64,000 nucleotides of DNA from Variovorax beijingensis. GTDB taxonomy: Bacteria; Pseudomonadota; Gammaproteobacteria; Burkholderiales; Burkholderiaceae_C. Below, one piece after another: positions 28,952 through 36,867 of this stretch. The DNA lies in NCBI RefSeq assembly GCF_007828835.1, contig NZ_VIVL01000017.1, positions 25,247 through 89,246 of the forward strand. The letters run 5' to 3'. The translations under genes were made by a program, and so were the position numbers. The notes under the pieces were generated by a model. The model did no database searches. It was not told where the DNA came from and was given only the letters and a program-made list of their open reading frames with translations. Positions within the stretch are counted from its first letter, which is position 1; each line of letters starts with the position of its first letter.

Positions 28952-30057
28952 GGCGTCGAGTATCCCATTGCGTTGCGCACCTCCTGGGCGAGCAGCGCAG
29001 CCTGCTGCGCATTCGGGCCGGACGAGGACGCCATGGGACCGAGCGCGCGCAGCGCGGCCTGGTAGCCGCGGTCGGGGAACGGCGTGCGCCATGCATCGCC
29101 CACCGGCTCGCCGCCTTCGGGCGCGAGCAGCACGGCTGCAAACAGGCCGCCCCTTCCGGCCTGCAGCCGTGTGGCCAGGCCGGTGGCCGCGGCGCTGTGC
29201 ACCAGCACCATCGGCGGCGGCTGCAGGCGGTCGAGCCATTCGTTCAGGACCTGGCAGTGCCATTCGATGCGGTGCGCCGCTTCGCGCTTGGGCTTGTCGC
29301 TCTTGCCGAAGCCGATCAGGTCAGGCACCAGCGTGCGCAGCCCGGGCGCCCCGACGAGGTGGCGAAAGAAGTAGCCCCATTCGCCCGGACCATGAAGGCA
29401 CAGGCAGGCGGCGGCCGAACCGTCCCGCGGCCCCTCGTCGAGGTAGTGCATGCGCCAGCCCTGCAGGCTGGGCAGGTCATGGATGTAGCGCGGCTCGAAG
29501 GCGTAGCCGGCGAGCGCACCGAAACGCTCGGGCGGCGTGCGCAACGCGTCGTCGCGCAGGGGCTCCGCCTGCTCGCGCGCCGCATCGCGGCGCTGCTGGA
29601 AGAAGCCTTGCAGCAGCGCGCTGCACTCCGCGGCCAGCACGCCGCCCTGCACCTGCGTGCGGTGGTTCAGCCGGGGTTCGGCAAACAGATCGAGCACCGA
29701 GCCGGCCGCGCCGGTCTTGGGGTCGGCCGCACCGAACACCACGCGCGCGAGCCGCGCATGCAGCATGGCACCTGCGCACATCGCGCAGGGCTCGAGCGTG
29801 ACGAACAGCTCGCAGCCGTCGAGCCGGTAGTTGCCGAGCGCGGCGGCGCCGGCGCGCAGCGCGTTGATCTCGGCATGGGCACTCGGGTCGTGCTGCGCGA
29901 CCGGCGTGTTGCGCCCGGTGGCGACGAGCTGCCCGTTCCTGACCAGCACCGCGCCGACCGGCACCTCGCCTGCCTCGGCCGCAAGGCGCGCCTCGGCCAG
30001 CGCGAGCGCCATCCAGTGCGCATCGCCCATGGGCTTGGAAGCGGACTCAGTTGTCAT
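28948..30057 (-). CDS. tadA: tRNA-specific adenosine deaminase TadA fused to a short alpha/beta-hydrolase domain
   Basis: A 369-aa two-part protein. Residues 10-165 are TadA, which converts adenosine 34 to inosine in tRNA: HAE zinc/proton-shuttle motif in SAHAEINAL (H61, E63) and PCAMC (C91, C94). Residues about 190-369 resemble an alpha/beta hydrolase (LCLHGPGEWGYFF, IGFGKSDKP, LVHSAAATG around S288) but end about 80 residues after the would-be nucleophile, so the catalytic acid and His are not evident. TadA alone is about 150-170 aa. The ATG at 30057 overlaps the upstream gene by 11 bp. Confidence 0.9.
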   Translation of the reverse strand: MTTESASKPMGDAHWMALALAEARLAAEAGEVPVGAVLVRNGQLVATGRNTPVAQHDPSAHAEINALRAGAAALGNYRLDGCELFVTLEPCAMCAGAMLHARLARVVFGAADPKTGAAGSVLDLFAEPRLNHRTQVQGGVLAAECSALLQGFFQQRRDAAREQAEPLRDDALRTPPERFGALAGYAFEPRYIHDLPSLQGWRMHYLDEGPRDGSAAACLCLHGPGEWGYFFRHLVGAPGLRTLVPDLIGFGKSDKPKREAAHRIEWHCQVLNEWLDRLQPPPMVLVHSAAATGLATRLQAGRGGLFAAVLLAPEGGEPVGDAWRTPFPDRGYQAALRALGPMASSSGPNAQQAALLAQEVRNAMGYSTP

Positions 30058-30250
30058 CCGGCATCTTGCGCGCCTGCGCCGCGGCGTCGAGCGCTTCCTT
30101 GACCTGCTTTTGCACCTGCTGGGCCTGCGTGCGCGCATCGGCGGGCGCCTCGCCGGCCGCGGGCGCGGCAACGCTGGTGAGCTGCTTCTTCGCCACCACC
30201 CCGGCGATCACGAGCGCCAGCAGCAGGCCGGCCAGTCCGAACATGCGCAT
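30047..30250 (-). CDS. Small single-span membrane protein
   Basis: A 67-aa protein with an N-terminal hydrophobic helix (about residues 4-21) and an Ala/Gln/Lys-rich helical tail likely to be a short coiled coil. Family unknown. It lies between paiB and the tadA fusion, overlapping the latter by 11 bp, so probably in the same transcript. Confidence 0.6.
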   Translation of the reverse strand: MRMFGLAGLLLALVIAGVVAKKQLTSVAAPAAGEAPADARTQAQQVQKQVKEALDAAAQARKMPDDN

Positions 30251-30251
30251 C

Positions 30252-30896
30252 TCAGCTTCCTTCCGCCACGGGCGCTTCGGCCGTCATGCCCAGGCGCTCC
30301 ATCCACACGGCCAGCGCCTTCTCGTCGGGCGTGCCGGCGCTGTAGACGGCATGCATGGCGGCGTGCGATTCGCGCCGGTGCTGGTTCAGCTTGACCTTGC
30401 ATTGCAGTGCGCTCACGCGCAGCTCGAATCCGACGATGCCGGCCAGCATCTTGAGCTGGAACTCCTCGCCCAGGTCGCGCCATTGCTGCGCATAGCCGGG
30501 CTCGTGCTCGCCGATGAGCTTCTTGAGCAGCGCGTCCTTGGCCGCGGGCTCCTCGATCAGACTAGCCTGGACGGTGCAATGCACCACCAGGTAGTTCCAG
30601 GTCGGCACGCGCGCGAGGTCCGGATAGACCGAGGGCGACAGGTAGGCATGCGGACCGAGAAAGGTGGCCACCGCCTGCGGCCGCGCCTGCAGATGGCGCC
30701 AGTGCGGATTGGGCTTGGCGCAGTGGCCCAGCAGCACCAGCTGGCCACCCTCCTGCTGCTCGGCCACCAGCGGCAGGTGGGTGACGTAGGGCAGGCCTTC
30801 GTCGTCGGTCGAGATCAGGCTGGCGAAGGGATGTGCGCGCATCAGCTCCAGCGCGATGGCCGGGTCCTTGGCGTTGAATTGCGGCGGCATGTACAT
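30252..30896 (-). CDS. FMN-binding negative regulator, PaiB family
   Basis: A 214-aa split-barrel protein of the PaiB/FMN-binding type. Recognisable segments: MYMPPQF start, FASLISTDDEGLPYVTHLPL, GHCAKPNPHWRHL, FLGPHAYLSPSVYPD, VPTWNYLVVHCTV. In Bacillus PaiB affects expression of sporulation and protease genes; in Gram-negatives the role is mostly unknown. It begins a leftward run with the small membrane gene, tadA fusion and ldcA. Confidence 0.9.
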   Translation of the reverse strand: MYMPPQFNAKDPAIALELMRAHPFASLISTDDEGLPYVTHLPLVAEQQEGGQLVLLGHCAKPNPHWRHLQARPQAVATFLGPHAYLSPSVYPDLARVPTWNYLVVHCTVQASLIEEPAAKDALLKKLIGEHEPGYAQQWRDLGEEFQLKMLAGIVGFELRVSALQCKVKLNQHRRESHAAMHAVYSAGTPDEKALAVWMERLGMTAEAPVAEGS

Positions 30897-30940
30897 GGGG
30901 CAATTTCCTCGTGGTGAGGCTCGATTGTCCCCGAGCCGTC

Positions 30941-31639
30941 CTATCGTGCGCGCGGCGTTTCCAGCAGCTTCACCATGGCCGTGTAGCCGCGGGCCCGGGC
31001 CAGCTGGAGCGGCGTGTTGCCTTGCCGGTCCGCCAGCGAGAGGTTGGCGCCCGCATCGATCAGTGCGGCCAGCGTGCGTTGGTGGCGCGGGCCGCCGTCG
31101 CCGAGCACGATCGATTCGATCACTGCCGTCCAGTGCAGGTTGTTGACATGGTCGAGCGGCGCGCCGGCCGCGATCAGCTGGCGCACCACTTCGTCATGGC
31201 CCAGGTGCGCGGCGGCAATGAGCGCGGTGCCGTCGTAGCGGCTCGTCACCTGTCCGGCCTTCGCGCCGAGCGACAGCAGCAGCGCGAGCGTCGCGGCGTC
31301 GTCGGCCACCGCGGCGATGGTGACGGCGTCGTAGCGGTCGTCGTCGAGCAGGTCGAGGTTTGCGCCGGCCTTGGCAAGCAGCTTCACCGCCTCGCGCTGC
31401 CGGGCATGCGTGGCAACGTGCAGGGGCGTGCGGCCCCGCGCGTCGCGCGTGTCGAGATTGGCGCCGGACGCGATCAGGCCCTTGAGCCTGGGCAGGTCGC
31501 CCTGCCAGGCCACGCGGTGCAGCCCTTCATAGGCCAGCAGCTCGGCCGCCTGTGGCGGCACCTGGGCCGACGCACCAGCCGATGCGCCCAACCCAAGCGC
31601 GACTGCCAGCAGCCCGGACCAGATGCCATGCTTCATCAT
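30941..31639 (-). CDS. Secreted ankyrin-repeat protein
   Basis: A 232-aa protein with a signal peptide (LLAVALGLGASAGASAQ) followed by about five to six ankyrin repeats, for example ARGRTPLHVATHARQREAVKLL, DGTALIAAAHLGHDEVVRQL and QGNTPLQLARARGYTAMVKLL. Probably a periplasmic binding or chaperone-like protein. It starts at the stop of the GlcG-type gene, so the two are co-translated; in other bacteria small ankyrin proteins next to enzymes (such as AnkB with catalase) aid the partner. Confidence 0.88.
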   Translation of the reverse strand: MMKHGIWSGLLAVALGLGASAGASAQVPPQAAELLAYEGLHRVAWQGDLPRLKGLIASGANLDTRDARGRTPLHVATHARQREAVKLLAKAGANLDLLDDDRYDAVTIAAVADDAATLALLLSLGAKAGQVTSRYDGTALIAAAHLGHDEVVRQLIAAGAPLDHVNNLHWTAVIESIVLGDGGPRHQRTLAALIDAGANLSLADRQGNTPLQLARARGYTAMVKLLETPRAR

Positions 31640-32142
31640 CAGCCCAGCTGGCCCTTGACCTTCTCGATGGCGGCGTTGGCGCACTGGTCGTCCAGGTGGC
31701 CGCCCGGCGCACCGCCGACGCCCACGGCGCCGATCACTTCGTTGCCCGACTTCACCGGCACGCCGCCGCCCAGCAGCAGGAAGCCCGGCAGGTACGCCAG
31801 GTTGGCGGCGCCCGGATTCTTCTGCGCACCTTCCATCATGGCCTGCGTCGCGCTCTTGGCCGATGCCGAGGTCCATGCCTTGCGCTCGCTCGACGCCAGC
31901 GTGTGCGGGCCGGCGTTGTCGGCGCGCTGCATGGCGCGCACGGTGCCGGCGCGGTCGACCACGGTGGCGGCCACGTTGTAGCCGTTGGCGGCGCAGGCGG
32001 CCACGGCTTCGGCCGCGATCTGGTTGGCCAGCGCGAGCGAGATGTTCTTTTCGGTGCGCACCGCGGGTGCTGGCGCCTGGGCCTGGACGGCCGATGCAGC
32101 GAGCAGGATGGCGAGGGCGCCGAAGCGAAGGTTGGGACGCAT
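31639..32142 (-). CDS. Secreted GlcG/HbpS-type (DUF336) protein
   Basis: A 167-aa protein with a signal peptide (LAILLAASAVQAQ) and a GlcG/HbpS domain: SLALANQIAAEAVAACAANGYNVAATVVDRAGTV, then LPGFLLLGGGVPVKSGNEVIGAVGVGGAPGG, the Gly-rich family motif. Members bind small molecules or haem (HbpS) and often accompany redox sensors. It is translated just before the ankyrin protein and lies downstream of a sensor kinase/regulator pair with tandem palindromes between them. The start MRPNLRF was chosen because GGAG lies upstream. Confidence 0.87.
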   Translation of the reverse strand: MRPNLRFGALAILLAASAVQAQAPAPAVRTEKNISLALANQIAAEAVAACAANGYNVAATVVDRAGTVRAMQRADNAGPHTLASSERKAWTSASAKSATQAMMEGAQKNPGAANLAYLPGFLLLGGGVPVKSGNEVIGAVGVGGAPGGHLDDQCANAAIEKVKGQLG

Positions 32143-32234
32143 TTTTCGTTTTCTCCAGTGAATGCAGGGTGAATGGCGCCGGCCGTTTGCCGGCGGCTGC
32201 GCCACTGTAGAAAACACTGCCCGCCGCAGCCATT

Positions 32235-32273
32235 CGTACGGCTACGCCCGACGCTCCGTAGTTCTACGGAGCG
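32235..32273 (-). promoter_or_regulatory. Tandem CGTA-N4-TACG palindromes upstream of the DUF336-ankyrin pair
   Basis: Box 1 CGTA-CGGC-TACG (32235-32246) and box 2 CGTA-GTTC-TACG (32257-32268) are centred 22 bp apart, two helical turns. Box 2 sits in a longer 22-base inverted repeat (32252-32273, 10-bp arms). A -10-like TACAGT lies at 32203-32208 on the minus strand, about 35 bp past box 1. The layout fits binding of the NarL/FixJ-type regulator encoded just upstream. A terminator is less likely because no T run follows. Confidence 0.6.
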
Positions 32274-32280
32274 CCCACGT

Positions 32281-32922
32281 TCAGCCTTCGCCGGCCACCA
32301 GCACCGCGTAGCGCCGGATCAGCTGCGCGAGCGAATCGCAGTCGAGCTTGGCGAACAGGTTGGCGCGGTGCGTCTCGACCGTGCGCGGCGACAGCGCAAG
32401 CGTGCGCGCAATCTCCTTGTTGGTCAGGCCCTGCACGATGAAGGCAAGCACCTCGCGCTCGCGCTCCGACAGCTGCGCCACGCGCTCGCGCGCTGCGTTG
32501 TCGGCCTGCGAGCGCTCGCGCGAACGCACATGCTGGCGCACCGCCTGCTGCAGGGCTTCGAGCAGTTGCTCGTCGTCCACCGGTTTCTCCAGGAACTCGG
32601 CCGCGCCGGCCTTGAAGGCGCGGCGGCACATCTCGACCGTGCCGTGGCCCGTGAGCATGATCACCGGCTGGTCGACGCCCTGCGCCATGAGCCGGTCGAG
32701 CACCGTGAGGCCGCTGATGCCGGGCATGCGCACGTCGAGCACGATGGCGCCGACGCTCGCGCGGTCGAAGCCGTCGATGAAGGCCTGCGGATCGGCCCAG
32801 CCCTGCACCCGCAGGCCGACCGTGCCGATCAAGAGCGACAGGCTGTCGCGCACCGCCTGGTCGTCGTCGATGAGATGGATCAGCGGCGATTGCGGCTGGT
32901 GGATGGCCGAGGTGTTGTTCAT
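32281..32922 (-). CDS. Two-component response regulator, FixJ/NarL family
   Basis: A 213-aa regulator. Receiver: LIDDDQAVRDSL, phospho-acceptor in AIVLDVRMPGISG, Lys in EFLEKPVDDEQL. LuxR-type helix-turn-helix: LSEREREVLAFIVQGLTNKEIARTLALSPRTVETHRANLFAKL. The start overlaps the kinase stop (ATGA), so they form a pair. The arrangement resembles FixLJ and DctB/TodST-like systems; the signal is unknown. Confidence 0.93.
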   Translation of the reverse strand: MNNTSAIHQPQSPLIHLIDDDQAVRDSLSLLIGTVGLRVQGWADPQAFIDGFDRASVGAIVLDVRMPGISGLTVLDRLMAQGVDQPVIMLTGHGTVEMCRRAFKAGAAEFLEKPVDDEQLLEALQQAVRQHVRSRERSQADNAARERVAQLSEREREVLAFIVQGLTNKEIARTLALSPRTVETHRANLFAKLDCDSLAQLIRRYAVLVAGEG

Positions 32923-34418
32923 GCCATGCGCTCCGTGGATGCTGCCACCAGCGGCAGCAGCAGCGTGAAGCGTGCGCCGCGCGGCGCGGCATTGGCCGCG
33001 GAGAGGCTGCCGCCCATGCCGCTCGCCAGCGTTTCGCTGAGGCTCAGGCCAAGGCCCAGGCCGCCTTCGCGTGTGCTGAAGAAGGGCTCGAAGAGGCGCG
33101 GCATGGCTTCGGGCGCGATGCCGCGTCCGTTGTCGGTCACGGTCAGCACGCCCTCCTGGCCGTTGCGACCGACAGAAACGGAAAGGCGGCGTTCGGACGC
33201 AGGCACCAGGTCGAGCGCCTGCAAGGCGTTCATCAGCAGGTTGTGCACGATCTGCTCGAGCGCCACCGCTTCGGCCTGCACGCGCACCGGCGCCTGCGCG
33301 GTGGCGTCGAACTGCGCCGCAACGCCGCGCTGCGCGAACTCGGGCGCCAGCAGGTGCATGGCGCTGCGTACCACCTCCTGCAGCACCAGTGGCTTCACGT
33401 CGCCGCCGGCTTCGGGGCGTTCGATGACGCGGCGCAGTCGCCCGACCACGCCGGCCGCGCGGCGCGCCTGCTCCACGGCTTGCCCCATGGCATTGCGCGC
33501 CGTGGCCAGGTCGGGCGGATCGTCGTCGAGCAGCCGGCGCGCGGCCTGTGCATTGGCCAGCACGGCCGTGAGCGGCTGGTTCAGCTCGTGCGCCAGGCCC
33601 GCCGAAAGCTCGCCCAGGGCATTGAGCCTTGCGACCTGGCCAAGGCGCAGCAGCTCTTCGGCCCGGCGGCGCGCGATGCGCTGGCGCTGCGCGGTCCACA
33701 GGCCGGCCAGCAGCAGCGCCGCCGCCAAGGCCCAGCCGGCGATGCTGCGCCATGGCAGCTCGGCCCAGCCCACGTGGCGCTCGGCCACCACGTCGAAAGG
33801 CTGGCTCGGCGAGGCCAGGGGTTTGGTGAGGGCAAAGCGCCAGCCGCCCGCGTCCGCTTGCGCCGCGCGCCCCGGCTGCAGCTCGAACTGCTGCGCGCCG
33901 CGCTGCAGGCTCACGCGCACCGGGCTTCGCTTCGGGTCCATCGGCCAGTCGCGCCACGGCACCGAGCCGGCGAGGTCGATCTCGAGGGCGTAGCTGGCGG
34001 GCGTGGCGCCCATCACGAGCTGGTAGCGGCCCTGCGCGAGGTCCAGCTCCGCCAGCTCGGCGCGGCGCTCGCTGCGTGAACGCGCTTCCGCAGCCGCCAA
34101 TGCGGCGGCCTGCTTCTCGTCGGGCCAGGCCTGGTCGCGTTCGCGCCGCTGCACGCGCAGGATCGACGGATAGACCGATGGCAGGCGCTGCTCCGGGCGG
34201 TCCGCACCGTCGCCGGGTTCGAGCAGCGCGAGCGTGGCCAGCACCGCGTCGTACTGCACCACCTGCTGGCTCAGGAGCCGGTGCGCGATGCGCGCGTCGG
34301 TCTCGAAATCCTGCTGCAGCTGCGCGAGCTCGGTGCGCGCGAGCCACACCGCGCCCACGGCCGTGAGGGCCAGCCATGCCAGCCACCAGCCACCCTGCGT
34401 GCGCAACCACTGTTTCAT
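32919..34418 (-). CDS. Membrane sensor histidine kinase
   Basis: A 499-aa kinase. N-terminal transmembrane helix (about 11-30), a periplasmic segment of about 230 residues, a second helix near 270-285, then a DctB/FixL-type kinase core: GELSAGLAHELNQPLTAVLANAQAARR with the phospho-His, NLLMNALQAL, DNGRGI, GLGLGLSLSETLA. The unusual helical sensor region has no domain I can name. The start MKQWLRTQ is the first Met before the membrane helix; longer readings upstream enter the divergent DUF72 gene. Confidence 0.9.
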   Translation of the reverse strand: MKQWLRTQGGWWLAWLALTAVGAVWLARTELAQLQQDFETDARIAHRLLSQQVVQYDAVLATLALLEPGDGADRPEQRLPSVYPSILRVQRRERDQAWPDEKQAAALAAAEARSRSERRAELAELDLAQGRYQLVMGATPASYALEIDLAGSVPWRDWPMDPKRSPVRVSLQRGAQQFELQPGRAAQADAGGWRFALTKPLASPSQPFDVVAERHVGWAELPWRSIAGWALAAALLLAGLWTAQRQRIARRRAEELLRLGQVARLNALGELSAGLAHELNQPLTAVLANAQAARRLLDDDPPDLATARNAMGQAVEQARRAAGVVGRLRRVIERPEAGGDVKPLVLQEVVRSAMHLLAPEFAQRGVAAQFDATAQAPVRVQAEAVALEQIVHNLLMNALQALDLVPASERRLSVSVGRNGQEGVLTVTDNGRGIAPEAMPRLFEPFFSTREGGLGLGLSLSETLASGMGGSLSAANAAPRGARFTLLLPLVAASTERMA

Positions 34419-34479
34419 GGCGCGGATTGTGCCCGGCGCGGCGAGGCCGCCCGATGTTGGCCGAGAATGCGGCCCCAAC

Positions 34480-35553
34480 ATGGCTGATGAAGTGCAGGAC
34501 TCCCTTTTCCCCGATCTTCCGCGCCCGCCCGAGGCGCATTCCACGGTGCCGCCAGAGGCCGAGCCGCCTGTGAAGAAGAAGCCGCGCGGCGCCACGGTGG
34601 AACCGGCGCCCGCCGATCCGGCACTGGTCGAGCTGGCCGCGGCGCTCCCTTCCGGCCTGCGGCTCGGCACCTCTTCATGGCGCTATCCTGGCTGGGCCAA
34701 TCTCGTCTGGGATGGCGACTACGCCGAAACGGTGCTGTCGAAGAACGGACTGTCCGCCCTCGCCCGGCATCCGCTTTTCCGCACGGTGAGCCTGGACCGC
34801 AACTTCTACCGCGCGCTCACTGCGAGCCAGTACGCGCGCTACGCGGCCATGGTGCCCGACGACTTCCGCTTCGTGGTGAAGGCGCCGAGCCTCGTGACCG
34901 ACGCCACCGTGCGCGACGAGAGCGGCCGCGGCACGCAGGCCAACCCGGTGTTCCTGAACAGCGAGATCGCGATCCAGGAATTCGTGCAGCCGGCGCTCGA
35001 AGGCCTGGGCCACCGCATCGGTGCGCTGGTGTTCCAGCTGAGCCCGATTCCCGCGCAACTGCTGGCCGACCAGCCCGCGCTGCTCGCGCGCCTCGGCGAG
35101 ATGCTCGAAGCCTTGCCCAGCCTGAAGCCGACAGCGCCCGATGCCGTGATCGCGGTCGAGGTGCGCGACCCGCAGCTGCTCTGCCCTGCCTTTGCCGACA
35201 TGCTTCGCAGTGTGGGCGCCACCTTCTGCATGGGCCTGCATGCCAAGATGCCGCCGATCGAAGACCAGCTGCCGATGCTGCGCGCGCTCTGGCCCGGACC
35301 GCTGGTGTGCCGCTGGAACCTGCACCGCCGCCACGGCCGCTTCGGCTATGAAGATGCGGAAAAGCTCTATGGTCCGTTCGACAGGATCGTCGATCCCGAT
35401 CCCGAGACCCGCGAGGCGCTGGCCCGCGTGATCGCGGGCACCACCGGCGCGGGCCAGCTGGCCTACGTCACCGTGAGCAACAATGCCGAAGGCTGCGCAC
35501 CGTTGACGATCGCCTCGCTCGCGCGAGACATCGCCGGCCTGTCCAAGCGCTAA
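34480..35553 (+). CDS. DUF72 family protein
   Basis: A 357-aa TIM-barrel protein of the DUF72 (YecE-like) family. After a Pro-rich N-terminal extension of about 60 residues comes RLGTSSWRYPGWANLVWDGDY, then RNFYRALTASQYARYA, FVVKAPS and a C-terminal half with LVCRWNLHRRHG and YVTVSNNAEGCAPL. The biochemical function of the family is not settled. Divergent from the sensor kinase with a 61-bp gap. Confidence 0.88.
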   Translation: MADEVQDSLFPDLPRPPEAHSTVPPEAEPPVKKKPRGATVEPAPADPALVELAAALPSGLRLGTSSWRYPGWANLVWDGDYAETVLSKNGLSALARHPLFRTVSLDRNFYRALTASQYARYAAMVPDDFRFVVKAPSLVTDATVRDESGRGTQANPVFLNSEIAIQEFVQPALEGLGHRIGALVFQLSPIPAQLLADQPALLARLGEMLEALPSLKPTAPDAVIAVEVRDPQLLCPAFADMLRSVGATFCMGLHAKMPPIEDQLPMLRALWPGPLVCRWNLHRRHGRFGYEDAEKLYGPFDRIVDPDPETREALARVIAGTTGAGQLAYVTVSNNAEGCAPLTIASLARDIAGLSKR

Positions 35554-36050
35554 CTGCTGCGGCCTGCATTGTCCTTGGCTGCCACCGTCATCTCCAGCTC
35601 CACGCTCGCATTCTTCGGCAGCGCATAGACGCCGACGGCCGTGCGCACATGCACGCCAGCCTCGCCGAACACACGGTGCAGCAGCTCGGACGCCGCATCG
35701 GCCACCTCGCTCTGCTGCGTGAAATCGGCCGTGCACTGCACGAAGACCCCGACGCGCAGCACCTTCTCGATGCCGTCGAGCGAGCCGAGTTCGCGCCGCA
35801 GCAGGGTCAGGCAGCGCAAGGCGCAGATCTGCGCGGCCTCGCGGGCCTTGCCGAGCGGCACCTGGTCGCCCACGCGGCCGGTGACGACCACCGTGGTGCC
35901 CACGCGCGGCACCTGGCCGCTGGTGTAGAGCGTGCGGCCGTCACGGGCGATGGGTGCGTAGTTGCCGCCGGCAATGAGCTCGCCCTCGAAGCTGTGGCCC
36001 AGCTCGGCGGCAATCCGGTCGGCAATCTGGTCTCGGGTTTGCGATGTCAT
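35550..36050 (-). CDS. RidA family protein
   Basis: A 166-aa member of the RidA/YjgF superfamily (trimeric, chorismate-mutase-like fold). NYAPIARDGRTLYTSGQVPRVG and VFGEAGVHVRTAVGVYALPKNASVELEMTVAA fit the broad family; the classical substrate-binding Arg of RidA proper occurs in HVRTAVG. Some such proteins hydrolyse reactive enamines or imines, others have unknown roles. It converges on the DUF72 gene (4-bp overlap). Confidence 0.88.
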   Translation of the reverse strand: MTSQTRDQIADRIAAELGHSFEGELIAGGNYAPIARDGRTLYTSGQVPRVGTTVVVTGRVGDQVPLGKAREAAQICALRCLTLLRRELGSLDGIEKVLRVGVFVQCTADFTQQSEVADAASELLHRVFGEAGVHVRTAVGVYALPKNASVELEMTVAAKDNAGRSS

Positions 36051-36152
36051 TCGGCTTCCGTTCAATGAAGCTTCATTGTCGCCATCCGCTCCTTGAAGAA
36101 CAGATACAGATCGCATGGACGCGAGGCACAACAGGCGATGCCTGGCGCGTCG

Positions 36153-36773
36153 TCAGGCCGCCCGCTCCGAGGGCCACCGCCCCAGCACCTCGTGGATGCC
36201 TTCGCCGACGTGGCTTTCGATCAGCGAGAACGAGCCCGCCATCCACCGGACCGGCTCGATGGCATGCGGCTCGATCTTGCGCGGCGTGTAGGCCAGCGTC
36301 ATGTGGGGCGTGAAGCCGCGCTCGGGCTTGAAGCCCGCATCCGCCAGCGCCTCACCCAGGCGCTGCCTGAACGCCGCAAGCGCCGAGGTGCTGCTGCCGC
36401 CGCCGCACAGCACAAAGGCCTTGCTCTGCTCGAAGCGCATGGCCTCGTCGAACATCACCTCGAACGACGGCGGCGCCACGGCGGCAGCCGCCTCCAGGGC
36501 CGCTTGCACCGTTTCGCGCGGCACCGCCAGAAAATGCCCGAGGTGATACAGCGTGACATGCAGGCGATGCGCCTCGGTCAGCTTGCCTTTCAGCGAATGC
36601 CGGTCCTTCAGGCGCGCCGCCAGCGCGGCAATCGACGCGGCATCTTCGGGGCGCGGAAAGATTGCGAAGAAGAGAGAGCGCGGCAGGCGCTCCTTGCGCG
36701 GCGCGGTGCTGCGCGCACGGCGGGGCGGCGGCGGCGCGGGATCGATGCCTGGGAGTAGCAGCTGTTCGGGCAT
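36153..36773 (-). CDS. thpR: RNA 2',3'-cyclic phosphodiesterase (2'-5' RNA ligase family)
   Basis: A 206-aa 2H phosphoesterase. The two HxTx motifs are visible, HVTLYHLG and HMTLAYTP, with LFFAIFPRPEDA at the start of the domain. The N-terminal 25 residues (MPEQLLLPGIDP then Pro/Arg-rich) resemble extensions seen in related betaproteobacteria. The enzyme opens 2',3'-cyclic phosphates on RNA; its cellular role is poorly known. Divergent from the dioxygenase gene. Confidence 0.88.
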   Translation of the reverse strand: MPEQLLLPGIDPAPPPPRRARSTAPRKERLPRSLFFAIFPRPEDAASIAALAARLKDRHSLKGKLTEAHRLHVTLYHLGHFLAVPRETVQAALEAAAAVAPPSFEVMFDEAMRFEQSKAFVLCGGGSSTSALAAFRQRLGEALADAGFKPERGFTPHMTLAYTPRKIEPHAIEPVRWMAGSFSLIESHVGEGIHEVLGRWPSERAA

Positions 36774-36867
36774 GGCAGATGTCGGATTCACCGGTGCATT
36801 CAAACACGGCCCGGCGCCGTTGACCCGCACCCGGAACTCGGCGCATGCTGCACGGCTCTGACCTGCC

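Noticed and set aside
32252..32273. A strong hairpin as a rho-independent terminator
   Set aside because: No T run follows on either strand, and its core repeats the CGTA-N4-TACG pattern of the neighbouring box, which favours an operator.
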